A DNA stretch of 60,894 bases, taken from Microbacterium halophytorum (lineage in GTDB: Bacteria; Actinomycetota; Actinomycetes; Actinomycetales; Microbacteriaceae). The stretch is from positions 359,107 through 420,000 of the forward strand of contig NZ_KZ672983.1 of assembly GCF_002970975.1 (NCBI RefSeq), in the 5' to 3' direction. A model generated the notes under the pieces. It saw nothing but the letters and a program-made list of their open reading frames with translations, did no database searches and was not told the origin of the DNA. A program made the position numbers and the translations under genes. Numbering within the stretch: the first letter of the stretch is position 1; each line of letters opens with the position of its first letter. Below, piece after piece: positions 49,308-56,440 of the stretch.

Positions 49308-50099
49308 TCAATCGGGCACCCGCACGTACATCACGACGTGCAGGTCGACGGCGTCGCTCGGCACGAGCCTGTGGTGCTCGAACTCGACGAGGCCCTCGTC
49401 GCGGTGGCGGAACGCACGCCGGCGCGAGGCGAAGCGCTGCACCTCCAATTCGGCGGAGTGCGCGCGGAATTCGGGGTTCTCCGCCATCAGGCGGTCGACG
49501 ACGGCGCGGTGGTCGGGGCCCGTGAGCCGCACGCCCGCCTCCGCCCGGAACTCGGCGAGGAAGCGGCGGCTGTCGCGCTCCCAATCGGGCAGCATCTCGC
49601 GCAGCTCCGGGTCGGTGTAGACGAGCCAGAGCAGGTTCCGGTCGGCCGGGTCGACCGTCCGGATGCGCGGGTAGAGCCATTCGTAGGCCTCGTTCCACCC
49701 GAGGATCGCCCAGTCCGTCGTGACGACGAACGCCGGGAAGTCGAGCGCATCGACGAGACGCTGCAGGTGATCCGGGATCCTCTCGCGCCGGACGACGGGC
49801 GCGGTGTCGTCGCGCTCCGCGAGCCCGTAGACGTAGTCGGCCTCCGCGGCCGTGAGCCGCAGCACGCGCGCGACGGAGGCGAGCACTTGGCGGGAGACGT
49901 TGATGTCACGCCCCTGCTCGAGCCAGGTGTACCAGCTGGCGCTGACGCCCGCGAGCGTCGCGACCTCCTCTCGGCTGAGGCCCGTGTGCACGCGGCGGGG
50001 CGTCGGGGGAAGCCCCAGCGCCTGGCGCTTCGCGGCCCGCCGGCGGTCGGCGAGGAACGCCCCGAGCTCCTCGCGGCGGGGCGTGCGCGGTCGGATCAT
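49308..50099 (-). CDS. XRE-family regulator with MmyB-like C-terminal domain
   Basis: 263 aa. The N-terminal HTH is [41 protein letters not shown] (about residues 40-80). The C-terminal MmyB-like PAS domain has [47 protein letters not shown] and [21 protein letters not shown]. These proteins usually control a neighbouring oxidoreductase or transporter in response to fatty-acid-like ligands. Here the neighbours are ilvD (divergent) and an MFS gene (convergent). An AGGGGG ribosome-binding site precedes the ATG at 50099. Confidence 0.88.
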   Translation of the reverse strand: MIRPRTPRREELGAFLADRRRAAKRQALGLPPTPRRVHTGLSREEVATLAGVSASWYTWLEQGRDINVSRQVLASVARVLRLTAAEADYVYGLAERDDTAPVVRRERIPDHLQRLVDALDFPAFVVTTDWAILGWNEAYEWLYPRIRTVDPADRNLLWLVYTDPELREMLPDWERDSRRFLAEFRAEAGVRLTGPDHRAVVDRLMAENPEFRAHSAELEVQRFASRRRAFRHRDEGLVEFEHHRLVPSDAVDLHVVMYVRVPD

Positions 50100-50125
50100 C
50101 CGGTACCCCCTCTCGCTCAGCGATA

Positions 50126-50138
50126 GTACTCCCAGTAC
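50126..50138. promoter_or_regulatory. Palindrome at the XRE-regulator promoter
   Basis: GTACT-CCC-AGTAC perfect inverted repeat in the 100-bp gap between the XRE gene and ilvD. On the minus strand it overlaps TACTAT, a likely -10 for the XRE gene 26 bp upstream of its ATG. Autoregulation is the simplest explanation. Confidence 0.4.
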
Positions 50139-50199
50139 CCGTACCAACCGCATCGGCGACCGTGCGAAAAGCGCCCAGGTGCCGGGCGAGAATGGCAAC

Positions 50200-52062
50200 A
50201 TGCCCTCACTCCGTTCACGCACTGTCACCCACGGCCGCAATATGGCGGGCGCCCGCGCACTGATGCGCGCTTCCGGTGTCGAAGGAAGCGACATCGGCCG
50301 CAAGCCCATCATCGCGATCGCCAACTCGTTCACCGAGTTCGTCCCCGGCCACACCCACCTCGCCCCCGTCGGCCGCATCGTCGAAGACGCCGTGCACGCC
50401 GCCGGCGGCATCGCGCGAGAGTTCAACACGATCGCCGTCGACGACGGCATCGCGATGGGCCACGACGGCATGCTGTACTCGTTGCCCTCGCGCGACCTCA
50501 TCGCCGACTCGGTTGAGTACATGGTCAATGCGCACTGCGCCGACGCACTCGTGTGCATCTCGAACTGCGACAAGATCACGCCAGGCATGCTCCTGGCCGC
50601 CATGCGGCTCAACATCCCGACGGTCTTCGTCTCGGGCGGCCCCATGGAGTCCGGCCGCGCGACCCTCGTCAACGGCAACCAGCGCACGCTCGACTTGGTC
50701 GACGCGATCAGCGAGGCCGTGAACGAGAAGGTCTCGGATGAGGACATCCAGCGCATCGAGGAGGCCGCCTGCCCGACCTGCGGCTCGTGCTCCGGCATGT
50801 TCACCGCCAACTCGATGAACTGCCTCACGGAGGCGATCGGCCTGTCGCTGCCCGGCAACGGCTCGGTCCTCGCGACGCACACGGCCCGCCGCGCGCTGTA
50901 CGAGAAGGCGGGCTCGCTCGTCGTCGACATCACGCGCCGCTACTACGACGAGGACGACGACTCCGTCCTCCCCCTGAACATCGCAACCCCCGAGGCGTTC
51001 GAGAACGCCATGGCGCTCGACATCGCGATGGGCGGCTCGACGAACACGATCCTGCACCTGCTCGCCGCGGCCCACGAGGCCGGCGTCGAGTTCGGCCTCG
51101 ACGAGATCGACGCCGTCTCGCGCCGCGTGCCGTGCCTGGCGAAGGTCGCGCCGAACGTCGCGAACGGCCGCACCTACTACATGGAGGACGTTCACCGCGC
51201 CGGCGGCATCCCCGCGCTGCTCGGTGAGCTGCGTCGCGCCGGCCTGCTCAACGAGGACGTCCACACCGTGCACGCCAAGACGCTCGGCGCCTGGCTCGAC
51301 GAGTGGGACATCCGGGGCGGCGAGGCCTCAGCCGAGGCGGAGGAGCTGTGGCACGCCGCCCCGGGCGGCGAGCGCTCGTCGAAGGCGTTCTCGCAGTCGA
51401 AGACCTGGAAGTCGCTCGACACCGACGCGGCCGGCGGCTGCATCCGCGACCTCGAGCACGCCTACTCGAAGGACGGCGGCCTCGGCGTTCTGCGCGGCAA
51501 CATCGCGGTCGACGGCGCCGTCGTCAAGACCGCGGGCGTCGACGAGTCGATCTGGACCTTCTCCGGCCCCGCCGTCGTGTGCGAGTCGCAGGACGAGGCC
51601 GTGAGGCGCATCCTGGCGAAGGAGGTCGAGGAGGGCGACGTCGTCGTCATCCGGTACGAGGGCCCGAAGGGCGGCCCCGGCATGCAGGAGATGCTCTACC
51701 CGACGTCGTACCTGAAGGGCCGCGGCCTCGGCAAGGCCTGCGCCCTGATCACCGACGGCCGCTTCTCCGGCGGCACGTCGGGCCTGTCGATCGGCCACGT
51801 CTCCCCCGAGGCGGCCGCCGGCGGCGTCATCGCGCTGGTCGAGGAGGGCGACATCGTCTCGATCGACATCCCGACCCGCACGCTGCAGCTGGAGGTCTCG
51901 GACGACGAGCTGGCCCGCCGCCGCGAGGCGCTCGAGGCGAACGGCGGCTACCGCCCCAAGGAGAAGCGCCCCCGCAAGGTGACGCCCGCCCTGCGCGCCT
52001 ACGCGGCGTTCGCGCAGTCGGCCGACAAGGGCGCCGTGCGCCTCGTGCCCGAGATCGACTGA
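50200..52062 (+). CDS. ilvD: Dihydroxy-acid dehydratase
   Basis: 620 aa, the full family length. Iron-sulfur ligands lie in [13 protein letters not shown] / [11 protein letters not shown] and [62 protein letters not shown] and [21 protein letters not shown] are canonical. It dehydrates 2,3-dihydroxy-isovalerate and -methylvalerate to the 2-oxo acids of valine and isoleucine synthesis. I choose the ATG at 50200 ([21 protein letters not shown]); in-frame starts upstream would run through the divergent promoter region. No other ilv genes are near. No T-box or leader peptide is visible in the 100-bp upstream gap. Confidence 0.96.
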   Translation: MPSLRSRTVTHGRNMAGARALMRASGVEGSDIGRKPIIAIANSFTEFVPGHTHLAPVGRIVEDAVHAAGGIAREFNTIAVDDGIAMGHDGMLYSLPSRDLIADSVEYMVNAHCADALVCISNCDKITPGMLLAAMRLNIPTVFVSGGPMESGRATLVNGNQRTLDLVDAISEAVNEKVSDEDIQRIEEAACPTCGSCSGMFTANSMNCLTEAIGLSLPGNGSVLATHTARRALYEKAGSLVVDITRRYYDEDDDSVLPLNIATPEAFENAMALDIAMGGSTNTILHLLAAAHEAGVEFGLDEIDAVSRRVPCLAKVAPNVANGRTYYMEDVHRAGGIPALLGELRRAGLLNEDVHTVHAKTLGAWLDEWDIRGGEASAEAEELWHAAPGGERSSKAFSQSKTWKSLDTDAAGGCIRDLEHAYSKDGGLGVLRGNIAVDGAVVKTAGVDESIWTFSGPAVVCESQDEAVRRILAKEVEEGDVVVIRYEGPKGGPGMQEMLYPTSYLKGRGLGKACALITDGRFSGGTSGLSIGHVSPEAAAGGVIALVEEGDIVSIDIPTRTLQLEVSDDELARRREALEANGGYRPKEKRPRKVTPALRAYAAFAQSADKGAVRLVPEID

Positions 52063-52071
52063 CGCGCCGCG

Positions 52072-52101
52072 CGAAGGCGCCGCGCCGGCGCGGCGCCTTC
52101 G
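52072..52101 (+). terminator. Perfect 30-bp palindrome after ilvD
   Basis: CGAAGGCGCCGCGCC and its exact complement abut (15 + 15 bp, no spacer), 9 bp after the ilvD stop. It should form a very stable hairpin once a few central bases open. Likely terminator of ilvD. Confidence 0.65.
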
Positions 52102-52116
52102 CCGTTCCGAGGCGCG

Positions 52117-52175
52117 GCACAATCCACCAGCCGCGGCATTCTGCGCCCGATTCTGCCGCGGCTCGGCGATTGTGC
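52117..52175. repeat. Nested palindromic element after ilvD
   Basis: Outer arms GCACAATC (52117-52124) and GATTGTGC (52168-52175) enclose inner arms AGCCGCGGCA and TGCCGCGGCT. The outer ends (GCACAA...TTGTGCAG) resemble the ends of the elements at 47868 and 57871, but the inside differs. It lies between the ilvD terminator and the metallopeptidase gene. Confidence 0.5.
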
Positions 52176-52257
52176 AGTGTCTCGGCGCCCCGCCGCGGGG
52201 ATCGTCCCGCGCGTCGGCGCCAAGCGATGCGAGGCGGCGCGATACTACGCTTGAGAA

Positions 52258-53037
52258 GTGACCATCCAGGCCGTCGACCTCGCGATCGCGGCCGCCTGCG
52301 CGCTCGTCGCAGTGCTTCTCGCCTGGCCCGTCCCGATCCGGCTCTCGCGCGCGTCGTGGCCGCCGCGCCACCCCGCCCTCGCGCTGGTGCTGTGGCAGGC
52401 GATCGCCGTCGCGGGCGGGCTCACGATGGTCGGCGCGCTCTGGCTCGTCGCCGCCGCCCTGGTGCCGCAGCACCCGTGGCTCGCCGGCATCCCGTCGCTC
52501 GCCCTCGCGGCGTACCTGTTCGGGCACCTCATCGCGGCGGTCGTCTCGTTCGAGCGGCAGAGGCGCAGGCACCTCGCGCTCGTCGAACTGCTCTCGGTGC
52601 CCGACCCCGACCGCGACCGCACGCGCGTGCTCGACGACGCGGCGCCCGTCGCCTACTGCCTGCCGCACGGTGTCGGCAGCGTGACGGTGCTCTCGCGCGG
52701 CCTGCTCGACGCCCTCGCATCGGATGAGCTGCTCGCGGTCACGGCGCACGAACGCGCGCATGTCGAGCAGCGGCACGAGGTGCTGCTCGTCGCCTTCCGC
52801 GCGTGGCGCCGGGCGCTGCCGTGGTTCCCCATGGCGGCCCGCGCCGAGAGCGAGGTCGCGGCGCTCGTCGAGATGATGGCCGACGACGTCGCCCGCCGCA
52901 CGCAGCCGGATGAGGTGCTCGCCCGCGCGATCCTGCGCGTCGCCGAGACGGGCGCCCTCGGCACGGCGAACGCCGAGCGCGCCTCCTCCCGCCAGGACAG
53001 GATGCACGACCGCTTCCGCCGGCTCGCCGGCTCCTGA
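52258..53037 (+). CDS. M56-like membrane metallopeptidase (BlaR1-type sensor protease)
   Basis: 259 aa. Three N-terminal membrane helices (about residues 5-22, 41-69 and 78-97) precede a cytoplasmic zinc-peptidase domain with HERAH (H164, E165, H168) in DELLAVTAHERAHVEQRHE and a later Glu in EMMADDVARR. CLPHGVGSVTVLSRGLLDAL before it is typical of M56 proteins. There is no extracellular penicillin-binding domain. M56 proteases classically cleave BlaI repressors; the blaI gene lies just downstream, convergent, which supports that pairing. The start is GTG at 52258. The signal it senses is unknown. Confidence 0.85.
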   Translation: MTIQAVDLAIAAACALVAVLLAWPVPIRLSRASWPPRHPALALVLWQAIAVAGGLTMVGALWLVAAALVPQHPWLAGIPSLALAAYLFGHLIAAVVSFERQRRRHLALVELLSVPDPDRDRTRVLDDAAPVAYCLPHGVGSVTVLSRGLLDALASDELLAVTAHERAHVEQRHEVLLVAFRAWRRALPWFPMAARAESEVAALVEMMADDVARRTQPDEVLARAILRVAETGALGTANAERASSRQDRMHDRFRRLAGS

Positions 53038-53065
53038 ACGCCCAGGGGCCGGCGCCGCCCGAGGC

Positions 53066-53143
53066 CCCGAGATTAGGCAGATCTCCCGAGATTAGGCCGA
53101 ATCGGCGGGGAACCTCCTAGGGCCGGGGCAACCTCCTACGGCC
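53066..53143. repeat. Intergenic tandem repeats, about 19-bp period
   Basis: CCCGAGATTAGGCAGA (53066) is repeated as CCCGAGATTAGGCCGA (53085), 19 bp apart. These are followed by GGGGAACCTCCTAGGGCC (53107) and GGGGCAACCTCCTACGGCC (53125), 18 bp apart. Both pairs read on the minus strand as GGCC-TA followed by GGAGGTT or ATCTCGGG and then CCC, so all four units may be degenerate copies of one repeat. They fill much of the gap between the convergent peptidase and blaI genes. No gene is seen. Confidence 0.6.
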
Positions 53144-53229
53144 AGCGCACGGGGTTGCGCGGTTCAGCGGCCCGCGGGTGGCCGGACGCGATCGCATCGG
53201 CAGGATGCCGCGTGCGGGGCGCGCCGACG

Positions 53230-53580
53230 TCAGGAGGCGAGCAGGTTGCGCAGCGTCGCCTGATCCTCGGCGGAGACGCCGCCGATGAAGCGCGCGAGCA
53301 CGGCGGAGCGGTCGGCGGTCTCGCCGAGCACCTCGTGCATCAGCTCGGCCATGTGCGCCTCGCGCGTGCCGACGGGCTGATAGCGGTGCGGGCGGGCCGA
53401 GCGATCGGAGGTGACGAAGCCCTTCTTGTCGAGCCGCGACAGCACGGTCAGCAGCGTGGTCGCCGCGAGGTCGCGACCCTGCGCCTCGAGCGCGTCCTTG
53501 ACGTCGTACGCGGTCAGCGAGTCATCGGCGTCCCAGACGACGTCCATGACGGCGCGCTCCAGGTCTCCCAGATGTGCCAT
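53230..53580 (-). CDS. blaI: BlaI/MecI/CopY family repressor
   Basis: 116 aa. The winged HTH MAHLGDLERAVMDVVWDADDSLTAYDVKDAL, followed by TTLLTVLSRLDKKGFVTSDRSARPHRY, is the Penicillinase_R fold; the C-terminal helices form the dimer and contain the usual protease-cleavage region. It probably binds the TTCTAC-N5-GTAGAA-type boxes just upstream of its own start and at the cydA promoter, and is inactivated by the convergent M56 peptidase. In Mycobacterium tuberculosis the equivalent BlaI controls respiratory and beta-lactamase genes, which fits a role over cytochrome bd here. Confidence 0.9.
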   Translation of the reverse strand: MAHLGDLERAVMDVVWDADDSLTAYDVKDALEAQGRDLAATTLLTVLSRLDKKGFVTSDRSARPHRYQPVGTREAHMAELMHEVLGETADRSAVLARFIGGVSAEDQATLRNLLAS

Positions 53581-53603
53581 TGCCCCTCCTTCCGATCAGA
53601 CCA

Positions 53604-53641
53604 TTCTACTCGACATCGAACTACTTCTACGCATAGTCGAA
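53604..53641. promoter_or_regulatory. Two BlaI boxes before blaI
   Basis: TTCTAC-N5-ATCGAA (53604-53620) and TTCTAC-N5-GTCGAA (53625-53641) have identical left arms and spacing and are 21 bp apart, two helical turns. On the minus strand the first contains TAGAAT (53608-53603), a likely -10 for blaI, so binding would autorepress. Confidence 0.6.
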
Positions 53642-53683
53642 GCCTGCCGTGCCGTGTCGGTTTCTCACGGCGCGCTGTGGGTG

Positions 53684-53710
53684 TTGACATATTTCTACAC
53701 GGCGTAGAAT
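53684..53710 (+). promoter_or_regulatory. cydA promoter overlapped by a perfect BlaI box
   Basis: TTGACA (53684-53689) and TAGAAT (53705-53710), spaced 15 bp, form a probable cydA promoter. A perfect palindrome TTCTAC-N5-GTAGAA (53693-53709) covers the spacer and -10. It has the same left arm and spacing as the two boxes before blaI. The cydA start is 60 bp downstream. Confidence 0.62.
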
Positions 53711-53769
53711 CCCCGTGAGGTCGGCCGCTTCATCCGGGTCGACCGCCCCGACATGAGGAGGTTCCCGGC

Positions 53770-55371
53770 GTGGACCCGCTCGATATCGCCCGCTGGCAGT
53801 TCGGAATCACGACCGTCTACCACTTCCTGATGGTGCCGCTCACGATCGGCCTCGGCCTGATGGTCGTGATCATGCAGACCGCCTGGGTGCGCACCGGTGA
53901 CGAGCGCTACCTGCGCATGACGAAGTTCTGGGGAAAGCTGTACCTCATCAACTTCATCGTCGGCGTCGCGACCGGCCTCGTGCAGGAGTTCCAGTTCGGG
54001 ATGGCGTGGAGCGAGTACTCCCGCTTCGTGGGGGACGTGTTCGGCGCCCCGCTCGCGCTCGAGGGCCTTCTCGCCTTCTTCGTCGAATCGACGTTCCTCG
54101 GCATCTGGATCTTCGGATGGGGCCGCCTGCGCAAGGGCCTCCACCTCGCCGCGCTGTGGTGCGCCGTGATCGGCAGTTGGGTCTCCGCGTACTTCATCAT
54201 CGTCGCGAACTCGTGGATGCAGCACCCCGTCGGCGTCGAGCTCGGCGACGACGGCAAGCCCATGATGACCGACATCTGGGCCGTGCTCGGCAACAACACC
54301 GCGATCGCCGCCTTCTTCCACACCGCTGCCGGCGCCCTGATCGTCGCGGGCATGTTCGCCCTCGGGATCAGCTGGTACCACCTGTGGCGGCGCCGGCACG
54401 ACGGCATCGACACCGTCGACGCCTCCGGCCGGGTCGTCGTCGGTGCGGCCGACGGCATCCGGTCGCGCGATGAGAAGGACCACGGCGTCTGGCTCACCTC
54501 GCTGCGCTTCGGCGCGCTCGTCGCGATCGTCGGCTTCGCCGGCACGGCGCTCAGCGGGCACACCCAGGGCCAGCTGATGTTCGAGCAGCAGCCCATGAAG
54601 ATGGCCTCCGCCGAGGCCGCGTGCCACACGGGATCCTCGTTCTCGATCCTGTCGCTCGGCGACCCCGGTTCCCGTGACTGCAACGACGTCATCACCCTCA
54701 TCGAGATCCCCGGCCTGCTCGGCTTCCTCGCGACCGACGAGTGGGGCCACGAGATGCCCGGCATCAACGACCTCGAGCCCGAGTACCAGAACCAGTACGG
54801 CGAGACGATCCCAGATGAGGAGATCTACGGCCAGCACGCGGGAGCCGACGTGCAGTACGTGCCGCCGATGTGGGTGACCTACTGGGCCTTCCGGCTCATG
54901 ATCGGGCTCGGCGCGGTCGTCGCCGGCGCCGCCGTCGTCGCCCTCTGGCTCACCCGGAGGGGCACCGTGCCTCGGTCGCCGTGGATCATGCGCCTCGCGA
55001 TCCTCGGCATCGCCGCGCCGTTCGCCGGCAACATCGCCGGTTGGATCTTCACCGAGATCGGGCGCCAGCCGTTCGTCGTGGCCCCGAACCCCGACGGCAC
55101 GGGAGTCGACGGCGTGTTCATGTTCACGCAGGCGGCGATGTCGCCGGGCGTGACGGCGGGCGAGCTGCTGTTCTCGACCATCTCGCTCACCGCGATCTAC
55201 GCCGTGATGGGCGTCGTCGAGATCGTCCTCCTCGTGAAGTACACCCGCGGCGGGGTCGGTTCTGCCATGCCCGAACTGTCGCACGAACCGCCGACATCCG
55301 GCGGGCCGTCCGACCCATCCGGTTCATCCGGGAAAGACGACCGCGACGACGTGCTGTCGTTCGCCTACTGA
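53770..55371 (+). CDS. cydA: Cytochrome bd ubiquinol/menaquinol oxidase subunit I
   Basis: 533 aa with nine predicted helices. Haem-ligand His is in TTVYHFLMVPLTIG (H18), and the b595/d Glu pair in ALEGLLAFFVESTFLGIW. VANSWMQHPVGVEL, WVTYWAFRLMIGLG and the quinol-site TEIGRQPF are canonical. The Q-loop is of the short type. It oxidises menaquinol and reduces O2 to water with high affinity and generates membrane potential. The C-terminal tail (SGGPSDPSGSSGKDDRDD) is a hydrophilic extension. The start is GTG with AGGAGG 8 bp upstream. First gene of the cyd operon; its promoter carries a BlaI-type box. Confidence 0.96.
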   Translation: MDPLDIARWQFGITTVYHFLMVPLTIGLGLMVVIMQTAWVRTGDERYLRMTKFWGKLYLINFIVGVATGLVQEFQFGMAWSEYSRFVGDVFGAPLALEGLLAFFVESTFLGIWIFGWGRLRKGLHLAALWCAVIGSWVSAYFIIVANSWMQHPVGVELGDDGKPMMTDIWAVLGNNTAIAAFFHTAAGALIVAGMFALGISWYHLWRRRHDGIDTVDASGRVVVGAADGIRSRDEKDHGVWLTSLRFGALVAIVGFAGTALSGHTQGQLMFEQQPMKMASAEAACHTGSSFSILSLGDPGSRDCNDVITLIEIPGLLGFLATDEWGHEMPGINDLEPEYQNQYGETIPDEEIYGQHAGADVQYVPPMWVTYWAFRLMIGLGAVVAGAAVVALWLTRRGTVPRSPWIMRLAILGIAAPFAGNIAGWIFTEIGRQPFVVAPNPDGTGVDGVFMFTQAAMSPGVTAGELLFSTISLTAIYAVMGVVEIVLLVKYTRGGVGSAMPELSHEPPTSGGPSDPSGSSGKDDRDDVLSFAY

Positions 55372-55386
55372 GGCCGAGGAGCGATC

Positions 55387-56427
55387 ATGGACATCCTTCC
55401 CATCGTCTGGTTCATCGCCATCGCGGCCCTCTGGGTCGGCTTCCTGGTGCTCGAGAGCTTCGACCTCGGCGTCGGCATGCGGATGCTGTTCACGCGTGAC
55501 GAAGGCGAGCGCCGCACCCTGCTCAACACGATCGGCCCGGTCTGGGACGGCAACGAGGTCTGGCTGATCACGGCGGGCGCCGCGATCTTCGCCGCCTTCC
55601 CCGCCTGGTACGCGTCGCTGTTCTCGGCGCTGTACGTGCCGCTCACGATCGCCCTGCTGGCGCTCATCTCGCGCGCCGTCGCGATCGAGTTCCGCGGCAA
55701 GGTGAACACCGAGCGGTGGCGCACCGTGTGGACGTGGGCCCTCGGCCTCGGCTCGCTCGTGACGGCGTTCTGCGTCGGCGCGATGCTCGCGATCACGTCG
55801 ACGGGCCTCCCGATCGACGCCAACGGCGACCGCATCGGCGGGCCGTTCGTCTGGCTCACGGTGCCCGCCGTGCTCGACGGGCTCGGTCTCGTCGGCTTCT
55901 CGCTGGTCCACAGCGCGACGTTCCTGGCGCTGAAGACCGACGGCGACATCCGGAAGCGCTCGGCGCGCTTCGCCGCGACGTGGGCGCCGCTGTTCCTGCT
56001 GCCCGCCGCCGCCTGGGCGCTGTGGGTGCAGTTCGCCGGCGGCACGGTGCTGTCGTGGGTGCTCGTCGCGCTGGCGGTCGTCGCGGCCGTCGGCGGCTGG
56101 CTCGCCGCGCGGGCCCGCCGCGAGGGCTGGGCGTTCCTCGGCTACGCGGGCTTCATCGTCTTCGGTGCCGGGGCGATCTTCGCCGGCATGTTCCCGTACG
56201 TGCTGCCCTCGACGGCCGACCCCGCCAACGGCCTCACCGTCTGGAACGCGTCGAGCGGCGACTACACGCTCGGCGTGATGACGATCGTCGCGTGCGTCGG
56301 CCTGCCCATCGTGATCGCGTACCAGGCCTGGTCGTACTGGGTGTTCCGCAAGCGCCTCACGCCCGGCATGATGCCGGAGCCGCACGACTTCCTCCCCGCG
56401 ATCCTGCGCGAGAAGCGCGAGGCGTGA
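55387..56427 (+). CDS. cydB: Cytochrome bd oxidase subunit II
   Basis: 346 aa with eight to nine predicted helices. VWFIAIAALWVGFLVLESFDLGVGM at the start, NTIGPVWDGNEVWLITAGAAIFAAFPAWYA and SRAVAIEFRGK are family signatures. It pairs with subunit I to form the oxidase. It starts 15 bp after cydA with RBS GAGGAGCG, and cydDC follows 13 bp later. Confidence 0.96.
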   Translation: MDILPIVWFIAIAALWVGFLVLESFDLGVGMRMLFTRDEGERRTLLNTIGPVWDGNEVWLITAGAAIFAAFPAWYASLFSALYVPLTIALLALISRAVAIEFRGKVNTERWRTVWTWALGLGSLVTAFCVGAMLAITSTGLPIDANGDRIGGPFVWLTVPAVLDGLGLVGFSLVHSATFLALKTDGDIRKRSARFAATWAPLFLLPAAAWALWVQFAGGTVLSWVLVALAVVAAVGGWLAARARREGWAFLGYAGFIVFGAGAIFAGMFPYVLPSTADPANGLTVWNASSGDYTLGVMTIVACVGLPIVIAYQAWSYWVFRKRLTPGMMPEPHDFLPAILREKREA

Positions 56428-56440
56428 GGGCCGGGCTCGG

